64,000 nucleotides of DNA, taken from positions 186,001-250,000 of the forward strand of contig NZ_CP079107.1 of assembly GCF_019285735.1 (NCBI RefSeq). Direction: 5' to 3'. The first letter of the stretch is position 1, and each line of letters opens with the position of its first letter. This document shows positions 7,573 through 16,796 of the stretch, piece after piece. The notes beneath the pieces were generated by a model. That model was not told the DNA's origin. It worked only from the letters and a program-made list of their open reading frames with translations, and did no database searches. The stretch is from Paeniglutamicibacter sp. Y32M11. GTDB taxonomy: Bacteria > Actinomycetota > Actinomycetes > Actinomycetales > Micrococcaceae. A program made the translations under genes and the position numbers.

Positions 7573-8961
7573 ATGGGCACCGACTACGTCTTAGGTATTG
7601 ATTCATCAACCCAATCTTGCAAGGCGGTCCTGGTGAACGCCGAAACCGGTGAGCTTGTTGACGAGCGTCGCCAGTCGCATCCGGAGGGCACCCAAGTAGA
7701 TCCTGCCCGCTGGCTTGATGCCATGGAAGCCAGCGCCGGTGAGTTCTTGGACCGGGCCGCAGCGGTGGCCGTCGCGGGGCAACAACATGGCATGGTGGCC
7801 CTAGACGCAATGGGCGAACCGGTGCGTGACGCGATGCTCTGGAACGACACTTCCTCCGCCTCTCAGGCTCGGGATCTGGTAGCCGAACTCGGCGGTCCGC
7901 AAGGCTGTGCTGATGCCGTCGGATCGGTCATGGTCGCATCGCTAACTGCATCCAAGCTGCGATGGCTGCAGGAAAGCGAACCCGAGAACGCCAAGCGCAC
8001 GCGCAACGTGTTGCTACCCCACGACTACCTTTCCTGGCATCTCGGCGGGCGCGCAGAGATGACCACCGACCACGGGGACGCCTCCGGAACCGGTTACTAC
8101 TCGACCTCCCGCAGGGAGTTCCTTCCGGAGGTCGCGGCCGCCGCTCTTGGCCATGCAGTCGGCCTGCCGCGGCTCGCTGAAGTCAACGAAATCGTCGGAA
8201 CCACCCGGAACGGGGCCAAAATTGCGGCCGGAACCGGCGACAACATGGCCGCAGCCTTGGGACTGGACCTGGGGCCAGGCGATGTTTGTGTTTCCATCGG
8301 CACTTCCGGGGTTGCCTCCTCGGTCGTGGATGCCAGCGTGCACGACGGTAGCGGGCTGGTGACCGGATTTGTTGATGCCACTGGCCGATACCTGCCGCTG
8401 GCCTGCACGCTGAATGGTGCGCCGGTACTCGACTTTGGTGCCCGAATCCTCGGGGTCGACCATGCAGAGTTCACTCGACTAGCCATGGGCGCAGATCAAG
8501 GTTCGGGTGGAGCGGTGCTGTTGCCCTACTTGGGTGGGGAACGTACCCCGAACCGCCCCAACGCCAGTGGCTTGATGCATGGCATTCGGGCCACCACGAG
8601 TCGCGAACAATTTGCCCGTTCCATCGTCGAGGGTCTGCTGTGCTCGATGAAGGATGCGGTCCAGGCCCTGGAAAATGCAACGGGTGTGGCAACTGGGCGG
8701 ATCCTGCTGATTGGCGGCGGAGCGCAATCGGAGGCCGTGCGTAACATCGCCCCGGAAATCTTCGGGGTCGCAGTGGATGTTCCTGCTACCGCCGAATATG
8801 TTGCCCGTGGTGCAGCGCGCCAGGCGGCGTGGGCGCTGAGTGGACAAGCGCATCCGCCGGTTTGGAAGAGTCTTGAGTCGCGTCGCTACGAGGCAGCACG
8901 CCGCCCAGAAATCTATGAACGCTACGCCACGGTGCGCGATGCCACCGAATCCTGGGACTAA
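7573..8961 (+). CDS. xylB: Xylulokinase
   Basis: A 462-residue FGGY-family carbohydrate kinase converting D-xylulose to xylulose 5-phosphate. It shows the N-terminal phosphate-binding loop VLGIDSSTQSCKAVLV, VAVAGQQHGMVALD near residue 75, MLWNDTSSA near 98 and the C-terminal ATP-domain motif RILLIGGGAQSEAVRNI near residue 378. ATG 7573 is preferred over TTG 7570 because AGGA at 7563-7566 is well spaced. Together with the neighbouring dehydrogenase and permease it completes pentitol to pentose-phosphate conversion. Confidence 0.92.
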   Translation: MGTDYVLGIDSSTQSCKAVLVNAETGELVDERRQSHPEGTQVDPARWLDAMEASAGEFLDRAAAVAVAGQQHGMVALDAMGEPVRDAMLWNDTSSASQARDLVAELGGPQGCADAVGSVMVASLTASKLRWLQESEPENAKRTRNVLLPHDYLSWHLGGRAEMTTDHGDASGTGYYSTSRREFLPEVAAAALGHAVGLPRLAEVNEIVGTTRNGAKIAAGTGDNMAAALGLDLGPGDVCVSIGTSGVASSVVDASVHDGSGLVTGFVDATGRYLPLACTLNGAPVLDFGARILGVDHAEFTRLAMGADQGSGGAVLLPYLGGERTPNRPNASGLMHGIRATTSREQFARSIVEGLLCSMKDAVQALENATGVATGRILLIGGGAQSEAVRNIAPEIFGVAVDVPATAEYVARGAARQAAWALSGQAHPPVWKSLESRRYEAARRPEIYERYATVRDATESWD

Positions 8962-8983
8962 ATCCCCTATCTTGGGTGTGATT

Positions 8984-9023
8984 CGCGATGGCCGTACCCG
9001 CAGTACCGGGTCCGGCCATCGCG
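8984..9023. terminator. Bidirectional terminator between xylB and HAD gene
   Basis: A near-perfect long stem (CGCGATGGCCG...ACCCG against CGGGT...CGGCCATCGCG) sits between the two convergent stops. Confidence 0.7.
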
Positions 9024-9032
9024 GGTTATGAC

Positions 9033-9878
9033 TCAGTCTTCGTGCGGACCGGACGCCTTGCCCGGCGCGGCCTCCGGCCCCTGAAGCAGCTCGTTGAAGA
9101 TGTCGGCGACCGAGCTACGTTCCAGATCGGGGCGGAACGGGAAGGACGCCACATCACCGGGCTTGGTGATGCCGGTATGCACCAACAGCGTCAGTAGCCC
9201 GGCTTCCATTCCGGCGATGATGTCGGTGTCCATGCGGTCACCAATCATTGCCGTGGTCTCCGAATGCGCGTCGATCCGGTTCAGGGCGGAGCGGAACATC
9301 ATCGGGTTCGGCTTGCCCACCACGTACGGTTCGCGGCGGGTGGCCTGAGTGATTAGCGCGGCCACGGATCCGGTGGCGGGCAGCAGTCCCTCGGGGGAGG
9401 GTCCGGTGGCATCCGGATTGGTGGTGATGAACCGAGCGCCGGCGGCGATCAGACGAATGGCCCGAGTGATGGCCTCAAAGGAGTAGGTGCGGGTTTCGCC
9501 CAACACCACATAATCGGGGTCCTGATCGGTCAGGATGAAACCTGCATCGTGCAGTGCGGTGGTCAATCCGGCCTCGCCAATCACAAACGCGCGTCCGCCC
9601 GGACGCTGACGGCGCAAAAATTCGGCGGTGGCCATGGCCGAGGTCCAGATGTTCTCTTCCGGGACGTCCAATCCGGAGGACAGCAGGCGTGCCCGCAGAT
9701 CCCTCGGGGTGTAGATCGAATTGTTGGTCAGCACCAGGAAGCGTTTGCCCGTGCTCACCCAGTGCGCGATCATCTCGGCAGCGCCGGGGATGGCCTGATT
9801 TTCGTGTACCAGCACCCCGTCCATGTCCGTGAGCCAACATTCGATGTCGTGAACGCTGCGTGGTTCATGAATCGCCAT
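9033..9878 (-). CDS. HAD-IIA family sugar-phosphatase-like hydrolase (NagD type)
   Basis: 281 residues. Motif I is WLTDMDGVLV near residue 16 (nucleophile Asp plus DxD), motif II LTNNS near 51, and motif III/IV the C-terminal GDRMDTDIIAGMEAG near 217. The central cap region includes GKPNPMMF. This is the NagD/PGPase class, which hydrolyses small phosphate esters in the cytoplasm; the substrate is unknown. A good AAAGGAA Shine-Dalgarno precedes the ATG. It is transcribed alone, convergent with xylB. Confidence 0.88.
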   Translation of the reverse strand: MAIHEPRSVHDIECWLTDMDGVLVHENQAIPGAAEMIAHWVSTGKRFLVLTNNSIYTPRDLRARLLSSGLDVPEENIWTSAMATAEFLRRQRPGGRAFVIGEAGLTTALHDAGFILTDQDPDYVVLGETRTYSFEAITRAIRLIAAGARFITTNPDATGPSPEGLLPATGSVAALITQATRREPYVVGKPNPMMFRSALNRIDAHSETTAMIGDRMDTDIIAGMEAGLLTLLVHTGITKPGDVASFPFRPDLERSSVADIFNELLQGPEAAPGKASGPHED

Positions 9879-9962
9879 GAGTGGGAGTTCCTTTCAAGAG
9901 GTAAGAACCTTCGGGTAATAGTCTTTCAGGTTCCGGTGCATCGAGTGCTGCGCCACTGCGGG

Positions 9963-10970
9963 TTAGAGCCAATTGTTCTTCTTGAAGATGGCATAGAGGC
10001 CCCCTGCGAGCAGCAGCATCAGGCCGAGCGCGGCCGGATAGCCGAAACGCCAGTCAAGTTCGGGCATATGGCTGAAATTCATCCCGTAGATGCCGGTGAC
10101 AAGGCTCGGTGCAAAAATGATCGCCGCCCAAGAGGAAATCTTTTTCATCTGCTCGTTTTGGGCCAGACCAGCTTCGGTCGCCGCCTGTGAGGCCAACGTT
10201 GAGGACAGCGACAGGGCATTGGTCAGCAACGCCCGGAAAGATGCGATGCGCTCCGTCATCCGGATCGCGTGGTCGTGGACGTCGATGAGCTTTCGATCCA
10301 ATTCCAGGGCGTCGGACTCTTGGACGTTGCTCAGCCGTACGTCTCGGCGCAGTCCGGATATGACCTCCTCCAGTGGGGCCAGCGCGCGCTGGAAATCGAT
10401 GACTTCCCGGGACAGTTCGTAGATGCGCCTCGAAACGTTGGTGGTCCCGGAGAAGAGCTCGTCCTCGATCTCATCGATGTCATTTTCTAAGCCGACGAAC
10501 ACCGGTTCATATTCATCAACGACCTGGTCAATAACGGCGTAGAGAATTGCCAAGGGGCCGATGGCCAGAAGGTCTGGATCAAGTTCGAGCCGATGGCGAA
10601 CCTGAGCCAACTTGGGGGATTCGGCATGCCTGACCGTGACGACAAAATCGGTACCTGCATAGACATGAAGCTCGCCGAACTCAACTTTTTCTTCCTCGTC
10701 GAGATAACGGGCGGGTCGGAGCACGGCAAAAAGATGATCTCCGTAGTGCTCCAATTTGGGTCGCTGATGCCCAGCGAGCGTGTCCTCAACGGCAAGTTCG
10801 TGGAGTCCGAGTTCGTCGGCAACCTCGTTCATTTCCGCTTGGTCGGGACGGTAGAGCCCCAGCCACGACATGCCTCCGGTTTCTTTCATCGACTCAAAGG
10901 TGGAGGAGAGATCCGGTGGATGGATCACGCACTTTCCGTTGACGTAGATGGCATTGTCGATGATGGGCAT
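9963..10970 (-). CDS. corA: CorA-family magnesium/cobalt transporter
   Basis: 335 residues. A long soluble N-terminal domain (alpha/beta funnel, then a long helix around residues 150-270) is followed by two C-terminal transmembrane helices. The signature YGMNF lies near residue 297 between them, and the C-terminus is a short basic KKNNWL tail. Typical CorA pentamers mediate Mg2+ (Co2+, Ni2+) entry. It appears to be a single-gene unit with no visible Mg-sensing leader. Confidence 0.92.
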   Translation of the reverse strand: MPIIDNAIYVNGKCVIHPPDLSSTFESMKETGGMSWLGLYRPDQAEMNEVADELGLHELAVEDTLAGHQRPKLEHYGDHLFAVLRPARYLDEEEKVEFGELHVYAGTDFVVTVRHAESPKLAQVRHRLELDPDLLAIGPLAILYAVIDQVVDEYEPVFVGLENDIDEIEDELFSGTTNVSRRIYELSREVIDFQRALAPLEEVISGLRRDVRLSNVQESDALELDRKLIDVHDHAIRMTERIASFRALLTNALSLSSTLASQAATEAGLAQNEQMKKISSWAAIIFAPSLVTGIYGMNFSHMPELDWRFGYPAALGLMLLLAGGLYAIFKKNNWL

Positions 10971-11133
10971 GGGTGCCGTCCTTGCATGAAGACCGAAGTG
11001 TTTCCCGGTTGGGCAATGTACTGCACTGGATAGTTTGTCATCATCCGTCCTTCTCGTGTGCCGTTTTGTCTGCCCAAGCCCGGTGCCGGGGCGCTATTCC
11101 GGGGGATTGTGGAGCAGCGACTACCCTTGAGGA

Positions 11134-11808
11134 GTGACTTTCGACGTTGAGCCCCCAGCCCCAGAACCCACCGAGTACGATCCCATCCACGAAGAACGCC
11201 CAGAAGTTGGTGTCGGTCCGTGGGAGGGTGAGCTGCCGAGTGAGGGGCACTACGACCCCGAGTTGCTCAGCAACGGGGACCGACGCAACGTTGCTGACAA
11301 GTACCGCTACTGGTCCATGGAAGCGATTGTTGCCGATCTAGATGAGCGTCGGCACGACTTTCACATTGCCATTGAGAACTGGCAGCACGACATGAATATT
11401 GGCACGGTGGTGCGCACCGCGAACGCCTTCTTGGCCAAGGAAGTGCACATCATTGGCCGCCGTCGCTGGAATAAGCGTGGCGCCATGGTCACCGATCGAT
11501 ACCAGCACGTGCGCCACCACCCCACGGTGGAGGACTTCGTGGCCTGGGCCAAGGGCGAAGGGCTAGCGATCATCGGCATCGATATCTTCCCCGATTCCGA
11601 AAAACTGGAGACCTATGAACTGCCGCGCAACTGCGTGCTGGTCTTCGGGCAGGAAGGCCCTGGTCTTAGTGAAGAGGTCCATCAGAATGCCGAGGCAACG
11701 CTGTCCATCGAGCAATTTGGTTCCACCCGATCAATCAACGCCGCATCGGCCGCCGGAATCGCCATGCACGCGTGGATTCGTCGACACGTCTTTAACCAGT
11801 CGGTCTAA
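11134..11808 (+). CDS. SpoU/TrmH-family RNA 2'-O-ribose methyltransferase
   Basis: 224 residues. All three SPOUT motifs are visible: motif 1 around NIGTVVRTANAFLA (near residue 89), motif 2 LVFGQEGPGLSEEV (near 171) and motif 3 STRSINAASAAGIAMHAW (near 196), forming the knotted SAM site. The N-terminal 40 residues are acidic and proline-rich with no recognised fold. The GTG start at 11134 follows TTGAGGA. The target (tRNA or 23S rRNA) cannot be decided from sequence. Confidence 0.88.
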   Translation: MTFDVEPPAPEPTEYDPIHEERPEVGVGPWEGELPSEGHYDPELLSNGDRRNVADKYRYWSMEAIVADLDERRHDFHIAIENWQHDMNIGTVVRTANAFLAKEVHIIGRRRWNKRGAMVTDRYQHVRHHPTVEDFVAWAKGEGLAIIGIDIFPDSEKLETYELPRNCVLVFGQEGPGLSEEVHQNAEATLSIEQFGSTRSINAASAAGIAMHAWIRRHVFNQSV

Positions 11809-12011
11809 GGCCGCCCGTAACCTTGAGTAGAAAGCCCAACGTTTAGCGAATTACCCTTTTCTCTTCGTGGATCGTGAGTTAGCGTGAGTCTCGGACGTTC
11901 CATCTCGTGCACGGTTTCGGTGTCGTCACCGGCCGCATTGTTCGGGGAATGTCCGATGGTCCGCGCCGGCAACGGCCATGGTCACGCGACGCGAAACGGA
12001 GCTAATCACAG

Positions 12012-13340
12012 GTGAAGAAGCACCAGGTTAATCACTCGATGCCGGTGCCCAAGAGGCGCGATTTACGTCGCACGTCCAAGGGTTCAAAGGGCGCCGCACT
12101 GGGGATCGCGATCATCGCCACACTTGCTCTTGCTCCTTCGCCAACTCCCGGTGGGCGCCTCATTGACGCAGCTCCCGTTGCCTTTTCGCCGCTGAGTGTT
12201 GAGGCAGCCTCCTTTAACCAGCCGGTCGAGGTATCGCTACTTAGCGGCGTCGATTCCATTCGCTGGGACTCTGAAAATATCACCAGCGCCGCCGCTGGCG
12301 ACCAAGTCTCCGATGCCTCTGACCCCGCTTCGGTGCTCAGCAGAGCAGGTTCGACCACCCAGCTGGTGGGACAAAGCGTTGGTCCATTGGGGGTTTTGCC
12401 AGCAGGAATCCAGCTGATCCACCCTGTTTCCTCTAGGCACATCACTAGCCCGTACGGGTGGAGGAATAACCCGACAGGTGCTGGCACCCAGATCCATATT
12501 GGACAGGACTATGCCATCCCGTGTGGATCGCCGGTCTATGCCACTGCCGATGGAACGGTGATCCAGTCGGCTTGGGCGGGGCACTCCGGAATGCGTGTGA
12601 CAGTTGACCATGGGTCATCGGTGCGCACCGGCTACAGTCACAACTCCTCGTTGATTGCCAAGGTTGGTGAGCATGTTAAGCAAGGGCAGTTGATCGCCCT
12701 GAGCGGGACCACCGGTAACTCCACCGGCTGCCACGTACACTTCGAAGTCATCATCAACGGCCGCTGGAACGACCCCAGAAACTTCCTGCCCGCCATCCCG
12801 GGCCAGCCAAATCCGATGATTGATTCGCGCCGCACAACGATTGCCGCCGAACCAATTCGCAACACCGGTGAACCTCAAGCGAACAACGATAATGGGCACG
12901 ATATTGAGGTGAATCGGCCCGAGCCGAGCAAGCCCGCGCCGTCACCAACGGGACCGCAAAAGGAAACCACTGCTCCAAAGCCCACGCACGAAACCAAGCC
13001 GAGCAGAACTCCAAAGCCCACCCAAGAGACAAAACCCGGCGCAACGCCAAAGCCAACACCAACGCGGAAACCATCGCCTGCCCCTTCGGACTCGACGAAA
13101 CCCGATGAAACTCCTACGGTCACTCCTCCGACGGACGCAAGCTCCCCGACTCCTCCAAGCACTGTGCCCTCCGCTCCAGGAAGTACAACACCGGGCAGTA
13201 CCGCGCCGACAAAACCACCGACGGAGGTCTCCGATTCGACGTTCGTCGAATCGCCGAGCGGCACGTCGGGCCAAAGCGAAGGCACCTCAACACGAATGCC
13301 ATCTTGGGAAGGCTCAGCTTCCAGCTCGCTCGCGGAGTAG
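12012..13340 (+). CDS. Secreted M23-family peptidoglycan metallopeptidase, Pro/Thr-rich tail
   Basis: 442 residues. A long basic N-terminus leads into a hydrophobic segment (about 28-44), so it is exported. The M23 (LytM-like) domain spans about residues 140-260 and has the zinc ligands HIGQD (near 163) and HVHFE (near 241) plus SPYGWR. The last 150 residues are Pro/Thr/Lys/Ser-rich (KPTxETKP repeats), a likely wall-spanning linker. GTG 12012 matches the start of its downstream paralogue (KKHQVN against KMHQVN). No LPxTG-type signal is seen. It is probably a D,L- or D,D-endopeptidase in wall remodelling; cleavage specificity is unknown. Confidence 0.85.
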   Translation: MKKHQVNHSMPVPKRRDLRRTSKGSKGAALGIAIIATLALAPSPTPGGRLIDAAPVAFSPLSVEAASFNQPVEVSLLSGVDSIRWDSENITSAAAGDQVSDASDPASVLSRAGSTTQLVGQSVGPLGVLPAGIQLIHPVSSRHITSPYGWRNNPTGAGTQIHIGQDYAIPCGSPVYATADGTVIQSAWAGHSGMRVTVDHGSSVRTGYSHNSSLIAKVGEHVKQGQLIALSGTTGNSTGCHVHFEVIINGRWNDPRNFLPAIPGQPNPMIDSRRTTIAAEPIRNTGEPQANNDNGHDIEVNRPEPSKPAPSPTGPQKETTAPKPTHETKPSRTPKPTQETKPGATPKPTPTRKPSPAPSDSTKPDETPTVTPPTDASSPTPPSTVPSAPGSTTPGSTAPTKPPTEVSDSTFVESPSGTSGQSEGTSTRMPSWEGSASSSLAE

Positions 13341-13666
13341 TTTCTGCCTGGGATGAGCCCAAAGCGTGCCGCGTAAAATCTGATGCACCTAGTCGTCGCG
13401 TGTTTTCTACGTCATTTGGAATTGTGGAACACAAGCTGGGAATCCGAGGGATCATCCATCCGCGGTAGCCGTCGGCGAGTGAAGGCAAATAACACTTTGT
13501 GATGGCGGCAAATAGCCCTTTATTACTCACCGTCGGTGAGCTACGGTGAAGCCTAAGTGTTCAGTTACTTGGGGTGACACGGACAACTCGTTGGCTTTAG
13601 CCAGCCCGCCATCCTCTTTTGGCTGTGCAAAGAATTCATGGTGACTCAATCAGGGGGTTGTTACCG
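13341..13666. other. Intergenic region upstream of second M23 gene
   Basis: No gene seen. It contains two copies of GGCAAATA about 27 bases apart (13478-13515 region) and the perfect inverted repeat CTCACC-GTC-GGTGAG at 13526-13540, followed by a short TGGCT/AGCCA hairpin near 13591-13602. I looked for the c-di-AMP (ydaO) riboswitch that often precedes actinobacterial wall hydrolases and did not find its conserved blocks. Confidence 0.4.
13526..13540. promoter_or_regulatory. Inverted repeat, possible operator of second M23 gene
   Basis: CTCACC-GTC-GGTGAG is a perfect 6-3-6 palindrome about 130 bases before the TTG start. No factor can be named. Confidence 0.3.
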
Positions 13667-15616
13667 TTGAAAATGCATCAGGTCAATAGGGGTCCGCTGC
13701 CGGAAAATAAAGGCAGATTTAGAAAAAAGATCCCACCCATTTCAGCTTTTGGGCTTGCTGTCGCTACTGCCGTCGCAATATCGGGAGCGCCGGGGCTCGG
13801 GGTGGCTTCGGACGAGATCGCACCGCACGGAGCCAAGGGGCCGAGTTATCAGGTTGCCACCTATGTACAGCCGGTCAGGGTGGCACTTCTCGGTGGCCTG
13901 GACGCCATTAGGTGGCAATCGTCCAACATAACCAGTTCGGCCGCCGGATCCGACGGCGACGGGGCTCCCGCGCTACAAGCATTCACCGGTGCCTGGCGAG
14001 TAACGTCTACTCAGCCCAATGCCGCGGGCATCTTGGTTGGACAGAATGTGGGAGCGCTTGGGGCGCTTCCCGGTAAGATCCAGCTCATGCATCCGGTGGC
14101 GTCTTTGCACATCACTAGCCCCTACGGTTGGCGCCACAACCCCACCGGGCCGGGCACCCAGATCCACGTTGGGCAAGACTATGCGATTCCTTGCGGTTCT
14201 CCGGTTTATGCATCGGCAGATGGAGTTGTCATCCAGTCTGCTTGGGCCGGACACTCCGGCATGCGTGTCACTATCGACCATGGCTCCTCCATCCAGACCG
14301 GATACAGCCACAATTCCCAGCTCATTGCCAAGGTTGGAGACACTGTCAAACAGGGGCAAGTCATAGCGCTCAGTGGAACTACGGGAAATTCCACGGGATG
14401 CCACGTGCATTTTGAGGTCATTATCAATGGACGCTGGAACGACCCGAGAAACTTCCTCCCAGGCGTGTTTGGTCAGCCTAACCCCATGATCGATTCGCGA
14501 AACACCACCATCGCTGCCGAACCTATCCGCAACAGTGGCGCACCTCGATCCTCTGTGGAAGAAACCATTGATTCCTCGATACGGTGGGTCACCACCCCCA
14601 GGGTAATAACCTCTTCGCCCACGCCTAACAAGAGCAAGTCACCGGCATTTGTACCCAAGGCCAATCCAAAACCGGTCAAGAAGCCGACGGCAACCGCCAA
14701 GCCATCCACACCGACGAAACCTAGGAACGAACCTAAACCTGCCCCAACTAAGCCGGCTCCAACGAAGTCGGCGCCAAAGCCGGCTCCAACGAAGTCGGCT
14801 CCGACCTCTGCGGTGCCAACGACAGCTCCGCCGACTAGTGCAGCACCTACATCGGCGGCTCCGACTAAGGCAGCACCGACGACTGCGGCAGCACCTACAT
14901 CGGTGGCTCCGACTGAGGCAGCACCGACAACCGCGGCAGCACCCACAACCAATCCCGCGCCGACTACTACTGCACCGACCTCGGTAGCACCAACTACAGA
15001 TGCTCCGACAAGTGAGGCACCGGCACCAAGCAGTGAAGCTCCACCGCAAGAAAATCAGGTGCCTGACGTCAACGAGCTTCCGGACCTTCAAGTGACACTT
15101 CCGGAAAGCGGCGCAGCAGGTCCATCTGGCGATACAACGAAGGAGTCTACGGCCCCTGACGCCCCGAAGGCGGATGTTAAACCAGAAGTTGACACCGCTC
15201 AGGACGACGATTCCACCAGCAAATTGGTCGTTGGCAAACCGGCGAAAAAGGACTCCAAACAAGAGGCCGTGGTTGCTCAGAAGGCGCCGGCCGTGAAACA
15301 GCCACCCGCCAAGCAAGCGCCGGCTCCTGCCGCGAAACCTGAGATCAAGAAGGTAAAAGCGCTCAAGAAGGTGGCCACACCTGTGAAGGCTAAGCCGAAG
15401 AAAATCGCGGTTGTTGCAGCGGTTAAACCCAAGGCAGTCGCCACTCAGAAGGCCGTAGCCAAGGTCGTCACCGTGACACTACCGATACCGATCGCGCCGA
15501 AGGCTCCCGTGCCCCAGATGAAAATGGTTGCGGTGCCACCCAAACAAGAAACCGTTAAGCCGGTAGCCCAGAAGTCACCGGCCGAAACCGGAGGTGAAGC
15601 GGGTACAGACAAGTAA
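13667..15616 (+). CDS. Secreted M23-family metallopeptidase, paralogue with long repetitive tail
   Basis: About 649 residues. It is a tandem paralogue of the preceding gene: shared start (MHQVN), a shared juxta-domain block (LLGGLDAIRW-SSNITS against LLSGVDSIRW-SENITS) and a nearly identical M23 domain (HVGQDYA; HVHFE; SPYGWR) at about residues 145-270. The tail is much longer: an Ala-Pro-Thr repeat region (about residues 360-460), then an acidic segment, then a Lys/Ala/Pro-rich basic end of about 150 residues. TTG 13667 is chosen because of the CAGGGGG Shine-Dalgarno and the match to the paralogue; TTG 13619 is an in-frame alternative. The basic tail could bind anionic wall polymers (inferred). 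Confidence 0.82.
   Translation: MKMHQVNRGPLPENKGRFRKKIPPISAFGLAVATAVAISGAPGLGVASDEIAPHGAKGPSYQVATYVQPVRVALLGGLDAIRWQSSNITSSAAGSDGDGAPALQAFTGAWRVTSTQPNAAGILVGQNVGALGALPGKIQLMHPVASLHITSPYGWRHNPTGPGTQIHVGQDYAIPCGSPVYASADGVVIQSAWAGHSGMRVTIDHGSSIQTGYSHNSQLIAKVGDTVKQGQVIALSGTTGNSTGCHVHFEVIINGRWNDPRNFLPGVFGQPNPMIDSRNTTIAAEPIRNSGAPRSSVEETIDSSIRWVTTPRVITSSPTPNKSKSPAFVPKANPKPVKKPTATAKPSTPTKPRNEPKPAPTKPAPTKSAPKPAPTKSAPTSAVPTTAPPTSAAPTSAAPTKAAPTTAAAPTSVAPTEAAPTTAAAPTTNPAPTTTAPTSVAPTTDAPTSEAPAPSSEAPPQENQVPDVNELPDLQVTLPESGAAGPSGDTTKESTAPDAPKADVKPEVDTAQDDDSTSKLVVGKPAKKDSKQEAVVAQKAPAVKQPPAKQAPAPAAKPEIKKVKALKKVATPVKAKPKKIAVVAAVKPKAVATQKAVAKVVTVTLPIPIAPKAPVPQMKMVAVPPKQETVKPVAQKSPAETGGEAGTDK
14738..15045 (+). 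repeat. Ala-Pro-Thr low-complexity coding repeat
   Basis: Degenerate 9- to 15-base units encoding APT, APTS and APTTAA run through the tail of the second M23 protein. Such tracts are prone to length change between strains. Confidence 0.7.
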
Positions 15617-15621
15617 TTGAT

Positions 15622-15655
15622 ATGAAAAGGGCACCGGATTCGGTGCCCTTTTCAT
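15622..15655 (+). terminator. Intrinsic terminator after second M23 gene
   Basis: A perfect 14-bp stem ATGAAAAGGGCACC / GGTGCCCTTTTCAT with a GGATTC loop begins 5 bases after the stop. Confidence 0.75.
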
Positions 15656-15771
15656 GTCATTCACAAACGTGGCGCGTCATCCCGTAAGCGATGCAGCACA
15701 CATTGTAGATAGGATGTGAAGCAGCCAACGAGGTCTACTCCCCACAATTCCTTATCTACACAGGAGTCAGT

Positions 15772-16794
15772 ATGCCCATCGCAACACCGGAACAGTACAA
15801 CGCAATGATTGATTCTGCGAAGGCCGGCGGATACGCCTTCCCCGCAGTGAACGTAACGTCATCGCAAACCCTGAACGCCGCTATTCGCGGCTTCGCCGAA
15901 GCAGAATCCGACGGAATCATCCAGGTGTCCACCGGCGGTGCAGCATATTGGTCGGGTTCCTCCGTCAAGAACATGGTCACCGGTTCGCTGGCTTTCGCTG
16001 CTTTCGCGCGTGAAGTTGCCAAGAGCTACGGCGTAACCATCGCCCTGCACACCGACCACTGCCCGGCAGATAAGCTCGACGATTTTGTGCTTCCCCTGCT
16101 TGCCGCCTCCGAGGCAGAAGTTGCAGCTGGTCGCAATCCATTCTTCAACTCCCACATGTGGGACGGTTCGGCCGAGACGCTCGAAGAGAACTTGCGTATC
16201 GCCGCCGAGTTGCTTCCGCGCACCGCAGCCGCCAAGCAGATCCTCGAGGTCGAAATTGGTGCCGTCGGTGGCGAGGAAGATGGCGTCGAAAACGCCATCA
16301 ACGACAAGCTGTATTCGACCGTCGAAGATGCACTGGCTACCGTTGCCGCGCTGGGCTCCGGCGAAAACGGCCGCTACATCACCGCATTGACCTTCGGTAA
16401 CGTGCACGGTGTGTACAAGCCGGGCAACGTTAAGCTGCGCCCGGAGATTCTCAAGGATATCCAGGAACAGGTCGGCGCCAAGCTTGGTAAGGCCAACCCA
16501 TTCGATTTGGTCTTCCACGGCGGATCGGGTTCATCCGACAAGGAAATTGCTGATGCAGTGGCCTACGGCGTCATCAAGATGAACATCGACACCGACACTC
16601 AGTACGCCTTCACCCGCCCGGTGGCAGGCCACATGCTCTCGAACTATGACGGTGTTCTGAAGATTGACGGTGAGGTCGGAAACAAGAAGACCTACGACCC
16701 GCGCGTCTGGGGTGCCGCAGCCGAAGCGTCCATGGCCGCACGCATCGTTGAGGCTGCACACCAGCTCGGATCTGCCGGAAAGTCGTTGAAGTAA
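15772..16794 (+). CDS. fbaA: Class II fructose-bisphosphate aldolase
   Basis: A 340-residue Zn-dependent cytosolic enzyme of glycolysis and gluconeogenesis cleaving fructose 1,6-bisphosphate. Visible: N-terminal GGYAFPAVNV, metal/catalytic LHTDHC near residue 86, EVEIGAVGGEEDG near 160, the second metal-ligand region TFGNVHGVY near 206 and the phosphate site FHGGSGSSDKEI near 247. AGGAGTCAGT precedes the ATG. The DUF3151 gene follows after 2 bases, a conserved actinobacterial pairing. Confidence 0.96.
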   Translation: MPIATPEQYNAMIDSAKAGGYAFPAVNVTSSQTLNAAIRGFAEAESDGIIQVSTGGAAYWSGSSVKNMVTGSLAFAAFAREVAKSYGVTIALHTDHCPADKLDDFVLPLLAASEAEVAAGRNPFFNSHMWDGSAETLEENLRIAAELLPRTAAAKQILEVEIGAVGGEEDGVENAINDKLYSTVEDALATVAALGSGENGRYITALTFGNVHGVYKPGNVKLRPEILKDIQEQVGAKLGKANPFDLVFHGGSGSSDKEIADAVAYGVIKMNIDTDTQYAFTRPVAGHMLSNYDGVLKIDGEVGNKKTYDPRVWGAAAEASMAARIVEAAHQLGSAGKSLK

Positions 16795-16796
16795 CC

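Noticed and set aside
11809-12011. Possible c-di-AMP (ydaO) riboswitch ahead of the first M23 gene
   Set aside because: The conserved GGGGA-CCA and GGGGUGAA blocks of that riboswitch are absent, as they are before the second M23 gene.
14738-15045. Repeat tract considered as a CRISPR-like or satellite array
   Set aside because: The units are degenerate 9-15 base coding repeats (Ala-Pro-Thr) in frame with the M23 protein; there are no spacers.
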